A stretch of 64,000 bases of DNA from Paenibacillus algorifonticola (GCF_000971975.1 NZ_KQ040786.1:236-64235); one strand, 5' to 3'; counted from the stretch's first letter, positions 44,943 to 56,020 are shown. Notes: generated from the letters alone by a model not told the origin. Translations and numbers: made by a program.

Positions 44943-46280
44943 GTGAATCAGGCTCTTGCTTTGTTGCAGCAATTCCAGCTGGCGTTGCTTCAACTGCTGG
45001 TACAACCTTTTTATTATGTGGCTATTTTATTTATTTTGCTCCAATACACGAAGCAGATCAAGCTTGAACGGCAATTGTTCGCCGTCAAGCTGCATATATG
45101 GCCCCGGCTGCTCGGCCGGGCAATCGTCACAGGCTTGCTGGTAGGCATAGCTGTATCTCTCATAGGCGCTTTTATCGGCGTTACCGTTACCCAGCAATCG
45201 GTGATGTGGCTATGGGGCGTATCAGCGCTGCTGATGCTGTTTCGCATTCGTTACTTATGCTTTGCTTATGCAGCAGGCGTACTTGGCCTGCTGCAATGGA
45301 TCGTTGGATTTACGCCGCTGGCTTCGGGCGAAGGCCTAGTCGGTCAAGCTGCGGCTTCACTCGCCGCCATGGATATGACAGGGCTGTTCATGCTGGTAGC
45401 TCTGCTGCATTTGGCAGAGGCGCTGCTCGTGCGAAATCAGGGCGGCAAGCTGGCGACGCCACTGTTCCTCTCGGGCAAAAGAGGAAAAATTGTCGGCGGC
45501 TACATGCTGCAAAGCTTCTGGCCGGTGCCTTTGCTGCTGCTCGTTCCCATTGGCGGTGGTGCAGGCGCAGGCGCTTCAACAGCAGCATTGCCTTGGACCC
45601 CTCTGCTCGGCGCGGACTGGTCCCAGGGCTGGACGATTGCCGCGCTGCCGATGATTATTGGCTTTAGCGAATTGACACGCTCGATGCTGCCTGAGGAGAA
45701 GGCAAGGCACGCCGCAAAAGGCTTGCTGCTTTACAGCGTCGTACTCGCGGCTGCAGCTTTGCTGGCTTGGTGGCTGCCCATGCTGCTGCCGATTGCCGCG
45801 CTTTGCTCGCTGCTGCTCCATGAAGCGATCATCTGGCGCAGCCGCAGGCTGGAAAATGCCAGCAGCCCGCTATTCGTTCATGACCAGCGCGGCTTGCGCT
45901 TGCTGGGCATTTTGCCGCAAACGCCGGCTGAGGCGCTGGGACTTCAGGCAGGCGAAATTATTTCCAAGGTTAATGGCGTGCGTGTACATTCGAAAGCCGA
46001 TCTGCATGCCGCGCTGCATCTCAACTCCGCTTTCTGCAAGCTGGAAGTGCTGAACTATGCGGGCGAAGTCAAGTTTGTGCAGCGAGCGCGTTATGAAAAT
46101 GAGCATCATCAGCTTGGTGTTATTTTGGCTCCGGATGAGGATGCGAATTTCTATGCGGCACCAGGGCCTGCTTCGCTGATCGACTTGTTGAGGCGCAAGC
46201 GTACTGCGCATCGTCGGGGTTCATCTTCAGTGCCAGCTCCTGTGAAAAGCGCAGCTTCTGGTGAAAAAACATCAGTATAG
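44943..46280 (+). CDS. minJ: MinJ-like PDZ membrane protein
   Basis: Protein of 445 residues with about eight hydrophobic helices up to residue 295, then a cytoplasmic PDZ domain (about 305-390, GLRLLGILPQTPAEALGLQAGEIISKVNGV). In B. subtilis MinJ links DivIVA to MinCD in placing the septum, and it lies between ctpB and the uvr genes as here. GTG 44943 has AAGGAG 8 bp upstream; a GTG at 44934 overlaps that site. Polar function is inferred from synteny; sequence identity to MinJ was not measured. Confidence 0.75.
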   Translation: MNQALALLQQFQLALLQLLVQPFYYVAILFILLQYTKQIKLERQLFAVKLHIWPRLLGRAIVTGLLVGIAVSLIGAFIGVTVTQQSVMWLWGVSALLMLFRIRYLCFAYAAGVLGLLQWIVGFTPLASGEGLVGQAAASLAAMDMTGLFMLVALLHLAEALLVRNQGGKLATPLFLSGKRGKIVGGYMLQSFWPVPLLLLVPIGGGAGAGASTAALPWTPLLGADWSQGWTIAALPMIIGFSELTRSMLPEEKARHAAKGLLLYSVVLAAAALLAWWLPMLLPIAALCSLLLHEAIIWRSRRLENASSPLFVHDQRGLRLLGILPQTPAEALGLQAGEIISKVNGVRVHSKADLHAALHLNSAFCKLEVLNYAGEVKFVQRARYENEHHQLGVILAPDEDANFYAAPGPASLIDLLRRKRTAHRRGSSSVPAPVKSAASGEKTSV

Positions 46281-46356
46281 CACAAGCTGCGGTACTAACG
46301 TTCTTAATAGCTTTTGTCCGGGTTTGCTGGACGGGCTGAATCGCAAATATCGTTCG

Positions 46357-46403
46357 AAAAGCGTTCTGACAGACTTCTGTTTCTGTCAGGACGCTTTTTT
46401 TAT
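46357..46403 (+). terminator. Terminator of minJ
   Basis: AAAAGCGTTCTGACAG pairs with CTGTCAGGACGCTTTT around ACTTCTGTTT, followed by T run. Confidence 0.9.
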
Positions 46404-46431
46404 TTGACCTAACGTAGGGGAATTTAGCTGG

Positions 46432-46480
46432 TTGCAACGGAGAATGCTTAGAGCTATAATAAACGGGAACACATATTCTT
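46432..46480 (+). promoter_or_regulatory. Promoter of uvrBA with SOS (LexA) box
   Basis: TTGCAA (46432-46437) and TATAAT (46455-46460) are 17 bp apart. GGGAACACATATTCTT at 46465-46480 covers the expected transcription start and matches about 10 of 14 positions of the Gram-positive LexA box CGAACATATGTTCG. Confidence 0.6.
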
Positions 46481-46607
46481 ATAAAAGAGCAGACTTGTCA
46501 GCAACAAGTGGAAGTACTTGTAACAGCCTGAACGAATGGAGGCATGCTGCTTCTTTTGCACGATATAGACTATAATGATAGATAGCTAAGGAAGGAAGAA
46601 GGAGTGG

Positions 46608-48614
46608 ATGGCTGAAGTGAGTAATCTTACCCCGCAAGCCCGCAACTTTGAGATTAAGTCCGATTATACGCCGCAAGGCGACCAGCCGCGTGCCATTAAG
46701 CAGCTGGTTGAAGGCGTTGAGGCAGGACAGAGGTTTCAAACGCTGCTGGGTGCGACTGGAACGGGAAAAACCTATACGATTGCCAATATGATTGCGCAGG
46801 TTAATCGACCTACGCTCGTTATTGCGCATAACAAGACGCTGGCAGCGCAGCTGTGCAGCGAATTTAAGTCATTTTTCCCCGATAATGCCGTGGAATATTT
46901 CGTCAGCTATTACGATTATTTTCAGCCGGAAGCTTATATTCCTTCAACAGATACGTATATTGAGAAGGATTCGAGCATCAATGAAGAGATTGACAAGCTG
47001 CGCCACTCGTCGACCAGCTCGCTGTTCGAACGCAGAGACGTCATTGTTGTAGCCAGCGTCTCCTGTATTTATGGCTTAGGTTCGCCAAAGGAGTACGGCA
47101 GTATGCTGCTGTCGCTGCGCGTAGGGATGGAGAAGCCCCGTGATGCGATCTTGCATAAGCTTGTCGATATTCAATACCAGCGCAACGATATTAACTTTAT
47201 TCGCGGGACATTCCGTGTCCGTGGCGATATTATAGAGATTTTCCCCGTTGCCAATAATGAGCGGGCGATTAGAATTGAACTGTTCGGCGATGAGATTGAA
47301 CGGATTACGGAAATCGACGTTCTGACCGGCGAGATCGTGGGCGAGCGTGAGCATGTAGCGATTTTCCCGGCATCTCACTTCGTTACCCATGAGGATACGA
47401 TGAAGCTAGCGCTCATTAATATTGAACGTGAGCTGGAGGAGAGGCTTGCCGAGCTTAAGGAAGCGGGCAAGCTGCTGGAAGCGCAGCGGCTTGAGCAGCG
47501 TACTCGCTATGACATTGAGATGATGAGCGAGATGGGTTTTTGCTCAGGCATCGAGAACTATTCGGGTCCATTGACGTTCCGGGAACGGGGAGCGACGCCT
47601 TACACGCTCTTCGACTATTTTCCGGATGACATGCTCATTGTTATTGACGAGTCGCATGTATCTTTGCCACAGATTCGGGCGATGTATAATGGCGACCGGG
47701 CAAGGAAGGAAATGCTCGTAAATCACGGCTTCCGGCTGCCATCGGCGATGGACAATCGGCCGCTTAAATTCGAGGAGTTTGAGGCGAAGGCGAAGCAGAC
47801 GATCTATGTCTCCGCTACGCCTGGTCCTTTTGAGCTGGAGCAATGCCCGACAATGGTAGAGCAAATTATTCGGCCGACTGGCCTGCTTGATCCGATCATT
47901 GAGCTTCGTCCGACGAAGGGACAGATTGATGATTTGCTGGGCGAAATCCGTGATCGGGTTGCGAAGGATGAGCGGGTATTGGTCACAACGCTGACGAAGA
48001 AGATGGCGGAGGACCTGACCGATTATTTTAAGGAAATTGGTGTGAAGGTGCGTTATTTGCACTCGGATATTAAGACGCTGGAGCGGATTGCGATATTGCG
48101 CGACCTAAGACTTGGCGTTTTCCACGTGCTAGTTGGCATTAACCTGCTTCGGGAAGGGCTTGATCTGCCTGAAGTATCACTGGTAGCGATTTTGGATGCG
48201 GATAAGGAAGGCTTCCTGCGCTCAGACCGCTCGCTCATTCAAACGATTGGACGGGCGGCACGCAATAGCGAAGGCCGGGTTATCATGTATGGCGATAAGG
48301 TGACAGATTCGATGGGCCGTGCGATGAAGGAAACAGAGCGTCGTCGGACGATTCAAGAAGCTTTCAATGAGAAGCATGGCATTACGCCGCAGACGATTCG
48401 CAAGAAAGTGCTGGAAGTGATTGAAGCGACCAAGGTCGCTGAGCAGAAGGCTGATTATTTGGCGGATGCCGGATCTGGCAAGATGTCGAAGAAGGACCGT
48501 CAGTCGATGATTAATCGATTGGAAGTCGAAATGAAGGATGCAGCGAAAAACCTGCAATTTGAGCGGGCAGCCGAGCTTCGGGACGCGTTGTTGGAGCTGC
48601 GTGCGGGAATGTAG
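46608..48614 (+). CDS. uvrB: Excinuclease ABC subunit B
   Basis: UvrB of 668 residues: Walker A GATGTGKT near residue 46, the beta-hairpin region [12 protein letters not shown], helicase motifs DESHVSLPQ and GRAARN, and a C-terminal UVR motif (about 625-660) that binds UvrC. It verifies lesions delivered by UvrA in nucleotide excision repair. GAAGGAG is close to ATG 46608; a GTG at 46617 is possible. uvrA follows 42 bp later. Confidence 0.97.
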   Translation: MAEVSNLTPQARNFEIKSDYTPQGDQPRAIKQLVEGVEAGQRFQTLLGATGTGKTYTIANMIAQVNRPTLVIAHNKTLAAQLCSEFKSFFPDNAVEYFVSYYDYFQPEAYIPSTDTYIEKDSSINEEIDKLRHSSTSSLFERRDVIVVASVSCIYGLGSPKEYGSMLLSLRVGMEKPRDAILHKLVDIQYQRNDINFIRGTFRVRGDIIEIFPVANNERAIRIELFGDEIERITEIDVLTGEIVGEREHVAIFPASHFVTHEDTMKLALINIERELEERLAELKEAGKLLEAQRLEQRTRYDIEMMSEMGFCSGIENYSGPLTFRERGATPYTLFDYFPDDMLIVIDESHVSLPQIRAMYNGDRARKEMLVNHGFRLPSAMDNRPLKFEEFEAKAKQTIYVSATPGPFELEQCPTMVEQIIRPTGLLDPIIELRPTKGQIDDLLGEIRDRVAKDERVLVTTLTKKMAEDLTDYFKEIGVKVRYLHSDIKTLERIAILRDLRLGVFHVLVGINLLREGLDLPEVSLVAILDADKEGFLRSDRSLIQTIGRAARNSEGRVIMYGDKVTDSMGRAMKETERRRTIQEAFNEKHGITPQTIRKKVLEVIEATKVAEQKADYLADAGSGKMSKKDRQSMINRLEVEMKDAAKNLQFERAAELRDALLELRAGM

Positions 48615-48656
48615 AAGCGAAAGAAGAGAATGGATAGGAAAGAGGAGGCAATAAGA

Positions 48657-51539
48657 TTGGGTAGCGACAAAATTGTAGTAAAAGGCGCTCGTGCACACAA
48701 TTTGAAAAATATTGATGTCACCATTCCGCGCGACAAGTTTGTTGTATTAACGGGACTGAGCGGCTCAGGCAAATCATCCCTAGCTTTTGATACGATTTAC
48801 GCCGAAGGACAGCGCCGCTATGTGGAGTCTTTATCTGCCTATGCCAGACAGTTTCTCGGCCAGATGGAGAAGCCGGATGTGGATTCCATTGAAGGTTTGT
48901 CTCCGGCCATTTCGATTGATCAGAAGACGACGAGCCGCAATCCGCGCTCCACTGTAGGTACAGTAACGGAAATCTACGATTACCTTCGCTTGTTGTTCGC
49001 ACGAATTGGCAAGCCTCATTGCCCGGAGCATGGGATCGAGATTACTTCGCAGACCGTTGGGCAAATGGTTGACCGCATTATGGAATATCCCGAGAAGACG
49101 AAGCTGCAAATTTTGGCGCCGCTCGTATCCGGCCGCAAGGGCGAGCATACGAAGCTGTTTGCCGACATTCAGAAGCAGGGCTTTGTCCGCGTTCGCGTAA
49201 ATGGCGAGCTGCGTGAGCTAAGTGAGAAGATCGAGCTGGAGAAAAATAAAAAACATAGCATTGAGGTCGTTGTTGACCGCATCGTTGTGAAGGCAGATGT
49301 GCACAGCCGCTTGGCTGATTCAATAGAGACGGCGCTTAAATTGGCCGATGGCCGGGTGCTCGTTGACGTAATGGAGAAAGAAGAGCTGTTGTTCAGCTCA
49401 AACCTGGCTTGTCCAGTGTGCGGCTTTAGTGTAGAGGAGCTCGCTCCGCGGATGTTTTCGTTCAACAGCCCGTTCGGTGCTTGTCCTGATTGCGACGGAC
49501 TAGGTGCCAAGATGATCGTTGATCCGGATCTGCTCGTTCCCGATATGAGCAAATCGATTAAAGAAGCGGCTTTCCTTGCCTGGGCCGGAAGTACATCCAA
49601 TTATTATCCTCAGTTTTTAAGCTCGGTTTGTGAGCATTATGGCATTCCACAGGATGTGCCGGTTTCTGAGCTTAGCGAGGAGCAAATGAATAAGCTGCTT
49701 TATGGTACCGGAGGAGAACGTGTTCGCTTCCTATATGAAAATGATTTTGGCCATCGTAAAGAGGCTTATGTGCCGTTTGAAGGTATCGTTAACAATTTGG
49801 AACGGCGCTACCGCGAGACGGCGTCTGATTCCATGCGGGAACACATTGAAGCTTATATGAGTGCCAAGCCTTGTGGCGGCTGTAAAGGCCAACGACTGCG
49901 CAAGGAAACACTTGCTGTAACGATTGCCTCCCAGAACATCGCCCATGTCACTTCGCTCTCGATTGGCGATTCACAGCGCTTCTTCGAAGGACTGGTATTA
50001 ACGGAGAAGGAACAGACGATTGCCAATCTGATTTTGAAGGAAATCAACAGCCGGCTAGGCTTCCTTGTCAATGTCGGGCTGGAATATTTGGCGATGAACC
50101 GGGCGGCTGGAACATTGTCCGGCGGTGAAGCGCAGCGGATTCGATTGGCAACGCAAATCGGTTCGAGCCTGATGGGTGTTCTTTATATTTTGGATGAGCC
50201 GAGCATCGGCCTGCATCAGCGGGACAATGATCGGCTGATTGAGACGCTCGTGCATATGCGGAATATCGGCAATACGCTTATTGTTGTAGAGCATGATGAG
50301 GATACGATGCTGGCGGCTGACTACATTATCGACATTGGCCCTGGTGCGGGCATTCATGGCGGTACCGTTATCGCCGAAGGAACACCGGCGGAAATCATGA
50401 ACAATGAGCATTCGTTGACGGGCCAATATTTGAGCGGGCGCAAGTTTATTGAGGTGCCGCTGGAGCGTCGTGCTGCGGGCGACAAATGGCTGGAGGTTCG
50501 CGGTGCGAAGGAAAACAATCTGCGCGGCGTCAATGTAAAAATTCCGCTTGGCATTTTTACGGCGGTTACTGGCGTATCGGGTTCGGGCAAATCGACCTTC
50601 GTCAATGAAATCGTATATAAGACGCTGGCGCGCGATTTGAACAGAGCGAGAACACGTCCAGGACAATATAAGGAAATGCGCGGAATCGAGCATTTGGAGA
50701 AAGTCATTGATATTGACCAATCGCCAATTGGTAGAACGCCACGCTCGAATCCCGCTACGTATACAGGTATGTTTGATGACGTGCGCGACCTTTACGCCTC
50801 GACGAATGAGTCCAAGGTACGGGGCTATAAGAAGGGCAGATTCAGCTTTAATGTGAAGGGCGGCCGCTGTGAGGCTTGCCGTGGGGATGGCATTATCAAG
50901 ATTGAAATGCATTTCTTGCCTGACGTGTATGTCCCTTGCGAAATTTGCAAAGGCAAGCGTTACAATCGCGAAACGCTGGAAGTTAAATATAAAGGCAAGA
51001 GCATTTCCGATGTACTCGAAATGACAATTGAGGATGGCTGCAAGTTTTTCGAAAATATTCCGAGAATCCAGCGCAAATTGCAGACACTGCTTGATGTAGG
51101 CTTAGGTTATATGCGTCTGGGACAACCTGCTACGACATTGTCTGGGGGCGAAGCACAGCGTGTTAAGCTGGCTTCCGAGCTGTATCGCCGGAGTACAGGG
51201 AAAACGATGTACATTTTGGATGAGCCGACGACAGGCCTGCATGCTGATGATATTGACCGTCTGTTGATGGTGCTGCACCGCCTAGTTGATTCGGGTGAAT
51301 CGGTACTCGTCATTGAGCATAATCTGGACGTCATTAAGACAGCCGATTATTTGATCGATTTGGGACCGGAAGGCGGAAGCGGCGGAGGAATGATCGTTGC
51401 AACGGGAACGCCGGAGGAAGTGGCGAAGGTAGACAAGTCCTATACAGGGAAATACCTGAAGCCAATTATGGAGCGTGACCGGGAACGAACCATTCAGCGG
51501 CGTGAGACGGAATCTTCCGTTGCTGCAGCCTCTAATTAA
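48657..51539 (+). CDS. uvrA: Excinuclease ABC subunit A
   Basis: UvrA of 960 residues, the damage-sensing ABC protein. Two nucleotide domains with Walker [10 protein letters not shown] and GVSGSGKST and two LSGGEAQR signatures; zinc modules with CPVC/CPDC and CEAC/CEIC pairs are intact. I place the start at TTG 48657 because GAGGAGG is 9 bp upstream and the product then begins [15 protein letters not shown] like its homologues; ATG 48630 is an alternative. Confidence 0.97.
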   Translation: MGSDKIVVKGARAHNLKNIDVTIPRDKFVVLTGLSGSGKSSLAFDTIYAEGQRRYVESLSAYARQFLGQMEKPDVDSIEGLSPAISIDQKTTSRNPRSTVGTVTEIYDYLRLLFARIGKPHCPEHGIEITSQTVGQMVDRIMEYPEKTKLQILAPLVSGRKGEHTKLFADIQKQGFVRVRVNGELRELSEKIELEKNKKHSIEVVVDRIVVKADVHSRLADSIETALKLADGRVLVDVMEKEELLFSSNLACPVCGFSVEELAPRMFSFNSPFGACPDCDGLGAKMIVDPDLLVPDMSKSIKEAAFLAWAGSTSNYYPQFLSSVCEHYGIPQDVPVSELSEEQMNKLLYGTGGERVRFLYENDFGHRKEAYVPFEGIVNNLERRYRETASDSMREHIEAYMSAKPCGGCKGQRLRKETLAVTIASQNIAHVTSLSIGDSQRFFEGLVLTEKEQTIANLILKEINSRLGFLVNVGLEYLAMNRAAGTLSGGEAQRIRLATQIGSSLMGVLYILDEPSIGLHQRDNDRLIETLVHMRNIGNTLIVVEHDEDTMLAADYIIDIGPGAGIHGGTVIAEGTPAEIMNNEHSLTGQYLSGRKFIEVPLERRAAGDKWLEVRGAKENNLRGVNVKIPLGIFTAVTGVSGSGKSTFVNEIVYKTLARDLNRARTRPGQYKEMRGIEHLEKVIDIDQSPIGRTPRSNPATYTGMFDDVRDLYASTNESKVRGYKKGRFSFNVKGGRCEACRGDGIIKIEMHFLPDVYVPCEICKGKRYNRETLEVKYKGKSISDVLEMTIEDGCKFFENIPRIQRKLQTLLDVGLGYMRLGQPATTLSGGEAQRVKLASELYRRSTGKTMYILDEPTTGLHADDIDRLLMVLHRLVDSGESVLVIEHNLDVIKTADYLIDLGPEGGSGGGMIVATGTPEEVAKVDKSYTGKYLKPIMERDRERTIQRRETESSVAAASN

Positions 51540-51551
51540 GCTTGGTGTTGC

Positions 51552-51588
51552 AAGGCTAGCTAACCGATGTTGGCTAGCCTTTTTTTTC
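51552..51588 (+). terminator. Terminator of uvrBA
   Basis: AAGGCTAGCTAAC pairs with GTTGGCTAGCCTT around CGAT, followed by eight T. Confidence 0.92.
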
Positions 51589-52058
51589 TATGTCTGATTT
51601 TGCCTCTATTCACATTCCATAACGGTTTCAGGTTATAAGGTTGGGCAAAGCTGGACAACGTATAAGGAGATAGTTAAAGCCGCATCGCAAGCATTTCCTT
51701 AGTGTCCGCCTAAAGCGTTCTGTAAGAACGCAGCTTCGTAAGCATCAACTATTGTTTTCGGATTTCACCCTTAGCGAGGAAAAGAATCAAGAAATCAGAA
51801 AACAAAGCGGCCGGAAGTTCAACCTTTCTAGCAGTGGCGACCAACTCCCTCATGCTAATCAATCGTTCAGCTTATATGGATGGACAAACGTGACAAAGTT
51901 GTTACGAAAACAGATTCGGACTTGCGTCAGGCGCATGGAAAAGATAACATATAGGTTAGGATAGGATGCGTATGGCCAAATAGATTTTTTAGTTTGGAAG
52001 ACAGGTCCTAAAGCAAGTGGAATGGAGCAAAAGCTTAACTGTGGGAGGGGTCATTCAA
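51589..52058. other. Intergenic stretch without a supported gene
   Basis: A 70-codon frame at 51752-51964 lacks a ribosome site and recognisable composition. A GCGTTCTGTAAGAACGC hairpin lies near 51715. Otherwise only the strong GGGAGGGG site at the right end, used by the next gene, stands out. Confidence 0.5.
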
Positions 52059-52271
52059 ATGTTTTTGGCAGAAGAAGCAGCACAAGCGACCAGCAACATT
52101 AATACGTTTGACTGGTTCATGCTTGCGTTTACAATTTTGTTATTGATCGGCTTTGTCCGGTTGGTCAGAGAGCGCAAGAAGAACATTTTCGCGATTGGTT
52201 TCACAGCTGTATCTTTGGGGTTGTTCGTGTTTATTGATTACATCATGATCACCAAAGTATGGTTGGCATAA
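52059..52271 (+). CDS. Small two-helix membrane protein (70 residues)
   Basis: GGGAGGGG is 8 bp before the ATG, so the gene is well supported. Two hydrophobic helices (FMLAFTILLLIGFVRLV and GFTAVSLGLFVFIDYIM) flank a basic loop RERKKN. It recalls the small DUF2759 proteins of Bacillaceae but this is not certain. It has its own terminator. Confidence 0.75.
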   Translation: MFLAEEAAQATSNINTFDWFMLAFTILLLIGFVRLVRERKKNIFAIGFTAVSLGLFVFIDYIMITKVWLA

Positions 52272-52280
52272 GGAAAAACA

Positions 52281-52326
52281 AAAAAAGTCCGCCCAAGTTG
52301 AATCCAACCTGGGCGGACTTTTTTTG
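52281..52326. terminator. Strong terminator after small membrane protein
   Basis: AAAAAGTCCGCCCA-GTTG pairs with CAAC-TGGGCGGACTTTTT around AATC, with T run after and A run before, so both directions are possible. Confidence 0.93.
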
Positions 52327-52334
52327 ATAGCTAC

Positions 52335-52389
52335 TTGACAATATACTAGTGATCCGATAGGATTTAAATCAAAACTGACTGACGAGTCA
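52335..52389 (+). promoter_or_regulatory. Promoter and candidate operator of the TetR gene
   Basis: TTGACA (52335-52340), 17 bp, TAGGAT (52358-52363). TGACT-GACG-AGTCA (52376-52389) is an inverted repeat just downstream of the expected start and could be the autoregulatory site. Confidence 0.5.
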
Positions 52390-52464
52390 ATCGATGGAGG
52401 CGATGCTGTTATCGGGACCGTAGATCGCAATACGGCGAACAATGCGGAGCGCAAACGCCAAATT

Positions 52465-53046
52465 ATGGAGTCCGCACTGAAACGTTTTGCCCTTCATGGT
52501 TACCATTCGACGAAAGTATCGGATATCGTAGCGGATGCAGGTGTCGCACAAGGCACTTTCTATTGGTATTTTAAAAGCAAGGAAGCTATAGCTATAGAAA
52601 TTGTTCAGGATGGCCGGGAGAGGCTGCTTACGGTTATTGGACAAGGCTACCGTAAAAATGCTGGTTCGGTGCAGGATATGGTATCGGCCTCCGAGCATCT
52701 ACTGACCGAGCTGTTTCATTTTGCCAAGCAAAATCGTTACTTAATGGGCATGCTGCTTGATGGCACGGGCTTCAGCGAAGTCGTTAGACAGGAAATAACG
52801 GTAACTCAAATGGCGATGGAGCAATCTTTTGTGCTAAATATTGAACGCGCCACTGAGCTGGGCATGCTGCCGGGTACCATTGATGCCAAGCTGCGAGCGG
52901 CATTTCTGATGAGCCTCATTGAAGGCGTGCTGTCTCGTTGGCTGTTTCGCAGTTCGCCGGAAAGCGATGCTATTGCGGTAAAATCTGCGGAATTGCTGGC
53001 TGCGGAAACGGCGCGATTTGAATTTTTCGGATTATTAGGCATTTAG
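52465..53046 (+). CDS. TetR family regulator, possibly with a damaged start
   Basis: From ATG 52465 the product has 193 residues, beginning inside helix 1 of the TetR HTH domain (FALHGYHSTKVSDIVADAGVAQGTFYWYFKSKE). The frame continues upstream with fitting residues (NAERKRQI) but has no normal start codon. GGAGG (52396-52400) and an ATG at 52403 lie one frame off and hit TAG at 52421; one extra base near the GGG at 52414-52416 would join them. So either ATG 52465 is used, or the gene carries a one-base deletion or sequence error. It may control the amino-acid transporter that follows. Confidence 0.75.
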   Translation: MESALKRFALHGYHSTKVSDIVADAGVAQGTFYWYFKSKEAIAIEIVQDGRERLLTVIGQGYRKNAGSVQDMVSASEHLLTELFHFAKQNRYLMGMLLDGTGFSEVVRQEITVTQMAMEQSFVLNIERATELGMLPGTIDAKLRAAFLMSLIEGVLSRWLFRSSPESDAIAVKSAELLAAETARFEFFGLLGI

Positions 53047-53125
53047 CTGCATTTCCCTGCGAAAGCCGGACACATTAATAAGCAACCATACAATATTAGA
53101 GAAGCTATGAAGGAGAGAGTGGAAG

Positions 53126-53998
53126 ATGAGGATTCAAACGAAAAAAACAACATTATTTATGATGACAGCTATTTTGCTGTTGGCTGTTATTGTGGCGGGC
53201 TGCGGCTCGAAGAGCGGCAACAGCGAAAATGCAGGTTCGGCTTCGCCTACAGCGGAAGCAGGGACAGCGGCTCCTGCCAATTTGCTGGAGCAGGTGAAGC
53301 AAGCTGGTGTAATCAAGGTAGGCTTGATGGGAACTTATGCGCCGTATAACTTTTTGAACGACAACAAGGAAATGGATGGCTTCGATGCGGATATTGCAAA
53401 AGAAATAGCCAAGCGCCTTGGTGTAAAAGCCGAGTTTGTCGCACAGGAGTTTTCCGGTATGATTGCCGGTCTGCAAGCGAAAAAATTTGATGTAGTCATC
53501 AGCCAAATGACGATTACGGACGAGCGCAAGGAGCAAATGGATTTTACAGAGCCGTATATTACGAACTCCGTTAAAATCATCGTTGCCGAGAAAAACGACA
53601 CGATTACGAAGCTGGCTGATTTTAAAGGCAAAAACATTGGAGTAGGACTCGGCACAAACGATGAAACGTATCTTCGCAAAACGGTGCTTCCTGAAGTCGG
53701 CGACTTCACCATCAAAACCTATGATGATGTAATCACGTCGCTGCAGGATTTGAATGCAGGCCGTATTGATGCGACGATCAACAACATGTATGCACTAAAA
53801 CCGATCGTCGAGAAAAATAGCTTCAAAATCAAAGCAGTTGGCGACCCAATCAAATCGGACCAAGCAGGCATCGCGGTGCGCAAGGACAATCCGGAATTCC
53901 GCGACGCGCTGAACGAAGCTTTGAAGGCGATGAAAGCTGACGGCACATATAAAACTATTTTTGTAAAATGGTTCGGCGAGGAGCCAGCGGCGGAATAA
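53126..53998 (+). CDS. Amino-acid ABC transporter substrate-binding lipoprotein
   Basis: Protein of 290 residues. The lipobox VAGC (Cys at about 29) makes it a membrane-anchored lipoprotein; a Ser/Ala-rich linker leads to a bacterial extracellular solute-binding family 3 domain (YAPYNFLNDNKEMDGFDADIA). GAAGGAGAG lies upstream of the ATG. Followed by permease and ATPase in the polar amino-acid uptake family; the amino acid is not determined. Confidence 0.92.
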   Translation: MRIQTKKTTLFMMTAILLLAVIVAGCGSKSGNSENAGSASPTAEAGTAAPANLLEQVKQAGVIKVGLMGTYAPYNFLNDNKEMDGFDADIAKEIAKRLGVKAEFVAQEFSGMIAGLQAKKFDVVISQMTITDERKEQMDFTEPYITNSVKIIVAEKNDTITKLADFKGKNIGVGLGTNDETYLRKTVLPEVGDFTIKTYDDVITSLQDLNAGRIDATINNMYALKPIVEKNSFKIKAVGDPIKSDQAGIAVRKDNPEFRDALNEALKAMKADGTYKTIFVKWFGEEPAAE

Positions 53999-54076
53999 GC
54001 CCGGCTCTCGTCACAATATATGGATTTATAAGTTTCACCTTGCAAAACCACGTAAACGGAAGGGAACCTTCACGTT

Positions 54077-54721
54077 ATGAATCTCGTTTTTGAAAATTTC
54101 TTTTTTCTGCTCAAGGGCGCTTATTATACGCTGCTGCTGACGATTATGTCGATGTTTTTTGGCCTCATCATCGGTGGAGTAGTAGCGATTGCCCGTTTGA
54201 AGGGCAACCGCCCCATTCGGCTATTGGCGCGGGGTTACGTCTCAATTATTCGCGGAACCCCGGTGCTTATCCAAATTTTTGTCGTTTATTATGGGCTGGT
54301 TGATTACGGCATTGTGTTCGGTCCGCTGACGGCGGCAACTCTGGCGCTGAGCATTAATGTGGGGGCGTATTTATCGGAGACGTTCCGCGGGGCGATTTTG
54401 TCCATTCCAAAGGGACAGATGGAGGCCGCTTATGCGACGGGCATGACCTCATGGCAGGCGCTGTACCGGATCGTGCTTCCGCAGGCGGCGAGGGTGGCCA
54501 TACCGCCAATGGGCAATACGTTTATCGGAATGCTCAAGGAGACATCACTTGTTTCTTTTATTACCGTAACCGAGCTGCTGCGACAGGCGAATTTGCTTAT
54601 TGCGCAGTATTACGTCAATATGCCGTTTTATATCGGAATTGGAGTTATGTACTGGGTGATGAGCACCGCTTTTTCAGCTATTTTGGAAGCTATTGAGAAG
54701 CGCTTGTCCAAGGCTTATTAA
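54077..54721 (+). CDS. Amino-acid ABC transporter permease
   Basis: Membrane protein of 214 residues with about five helices and the EAA-type loop EAAYATGMTSWQALYRIVLPQA contracted to the usual position before residue 150. It belongs to the His/Glu/Gln/Arg/opine permease family and should work as a homodimer with the neighbouring ATPase and binding protein. Confidence 0.92.
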   Translation: MNLVFENFFFLLKGAYYTLLLTIMSMFFGLIIGGVVAIARLKGNRPIRLLARGYVSIIRGTPVLIQIFVVYYGLVDYGIVFGPLTAATLALSINVGAYLSETFRGAILSIPKGQMEAAYATGMTSWQALYRIVLPQAARVAIPPMGNTFIGMLKETSLVSFITVTELLRQANLLIAQYYVNMPFYIGIGVMYWVMSTAFSAILEAIEKRLSKAY

Positions 54722-54742
54722 GGTTGGGGCGTGAGAAATACG

Positions 54743-55513
54743 ATGATTAAGACGGAGAAATTAACGAAATCTTTTCAGGGCGCCGAGGTGCTAAAGGGCA
54801 TTAATCTTCAGGTCGATGCGGGGGAGATCATTGTGCTGCTTGGGCCAAGCGGTTCGGGAAAAAGCACGCTGCTTCGCTGCCTGAATGGGCTGGAGACGCT
54901 AAGCGGAGGCAGTATTGAGATGAACGGTGTTCGCCTGGATACACAAATGAAGCCACGCGAGCGCAATCAGAATGTCCGAACCATACGACGTCATAGCGGG
55001 ATGGTATTTCAGCAGTTTAACTTGTACCCGCATAAAACGGCGCTGGGCAACGTCATTGAATCGCTGCTCGTCGTGAAAAAGCTGCCAAGAAGCGAAGCCG
55101 TCGCTATCGGCAAAAAAATGCTGGAGCGCGTCGGGCTTGAAGGCAAGCTGGATGCTTATCCATCAAGGCTGTCTGGCGGGCAGCAGCAGCGGGTAGCGAT
55201 TGCCCGGGCGCTCGCGATGGAGCCGGATGTTTTATTGTTTGACGAGCCTACGTCTGCGCTTGATCCGGAATTGGTCGGCGAGGTGCTCGATGTGATGCAG
55301 CAGCTGGCACGCGAAGGGATGACGATGCTGGTGGTGACGCATGAAATGGCTTTCGCCCGTCATGTAGCGAACCGGGTTGTGTTTATGGATGACGGGCAAA
55401 TTGTCGAGGAGGCTGCGCCGGAGGTGTTTTTCGACCATCCGGCTACCGAACGGGCTCGCCGATTTCTGAACAAGCTGGGCCAGCACAGAGGATTGCAGCA
55501 AGAGCAGCAATAA
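54743..55513 (+). CDS. Amino-acid ABC transporter ATP-binding protein
   Basis: ABC ATPase of 256 residues: Walker [10 protein letters not shown], signature [14 protein letters not shown], Walker [15 protein letters not shown]. It powers uptake with the preceding two proteins. ATG 54743 is chosen for its agreement with family N-termini; GTG 54731 is also possible. Confidence 0.92.
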   Translation: MIKTEKLTKSFQGAEVLKGINLQVDAGEIIVLLGPSGSGKSTLLRCLNGLETLSGGSIEMNGVRLDTQMKPRERNQNVRTIRRHSGMVFQQFNLYPHKTALGNVIESLLVVKKLPRSEAVAIGKKMLERVGLEGKLDAYPSRLSGGQQQRVAIARALAMEPDVLLFDEPTSALDPELVGEVLDVMQQLAREGMTMLVVTHEMAFARHVANRVVFMDDGQIVEEAAPEVFFDHPATERARRFLNKLGQHRGLQQEQQ

Positions 55514-55579
55514 CGAACAACAAAGTTAAAGTAGGAGGCTTGGCCTTCGATTCTTACGAAAGAAAGAGGGTACACCGCA

Positions 55580-56002
55580 ATGAAGGTTACAACAACATGG
55601 ACAGGCAAACGTGCATTTACATCTGTAGGGCCATCAGGCTACAGCGTTGGGATGGATGCGACAGCAGCATATGGCGGCGACGGGCAAGGAGCTACACCGA
55701 TGGAGCTGCTGCTGGCGGGCCTCGCGGGCTGTATCGGCATCGATATTACGATGATTATGGATGCGTTCCTTGGTTCAATCACCAGCATCGAGATTGATGC
55801 GGAAGGCACGCGCAAAGAGGAGATGCCGAAGGGCTTTACGGCCATCGATCTTATTTTCAAAGTGAATGGCGATGTGCCGGATTACCGCATTTGGAAAGCG
55901 ATTGAGCTGGGCAAGGAAAAATATTGCGCGGTCTCGGATTCGCTGAAAGCGGACATTCGTTACCGGCTTGTGCTTAACGGGGTAGAAATGACGCGGGGAT
56001 AA
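55580..56002 (+). CDS. OsmC family protein
   Basis: Protein of 140 residues with the two conserved Cys of the family (LAGCIGID and KEKYCAVSDSL), which reduce organic peroxides in characterised members; this one is closer to the YhfA-type subgroup by eye. AAGAGGG precedes the ATG. It lies 66 bp after the transporter ATPase and may share its transcript. Confidence 0.85.
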   Translation: MKVTTTWTGKRAFTSVGPSGYSVGMDATAAYGGDGQGATPMELLLAGLAGCIGIDITMIMDAFLGSITSIEIDAEGTRKEEMPKGFTAIDLIFKVNGDVPDYRIWKAIELGKEKYCAVSDSLKADIRYRLVLNGVEMTRG

Positions 56003-56020
56003 GCGTGTTGGAGCATATAT

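Noticed and set aside
51752..51964. 70-codon frame after uvrA
   Set aside because: No ribosome site, no recognisable domain, and composition unlike a folded protein.
54016..54060. Fourth copy of the dispersed repeat before the amino-acid permease
   Set aside because: Only TTTATAAGTTTCACCTTG resembles parts of both modules; too short to call.
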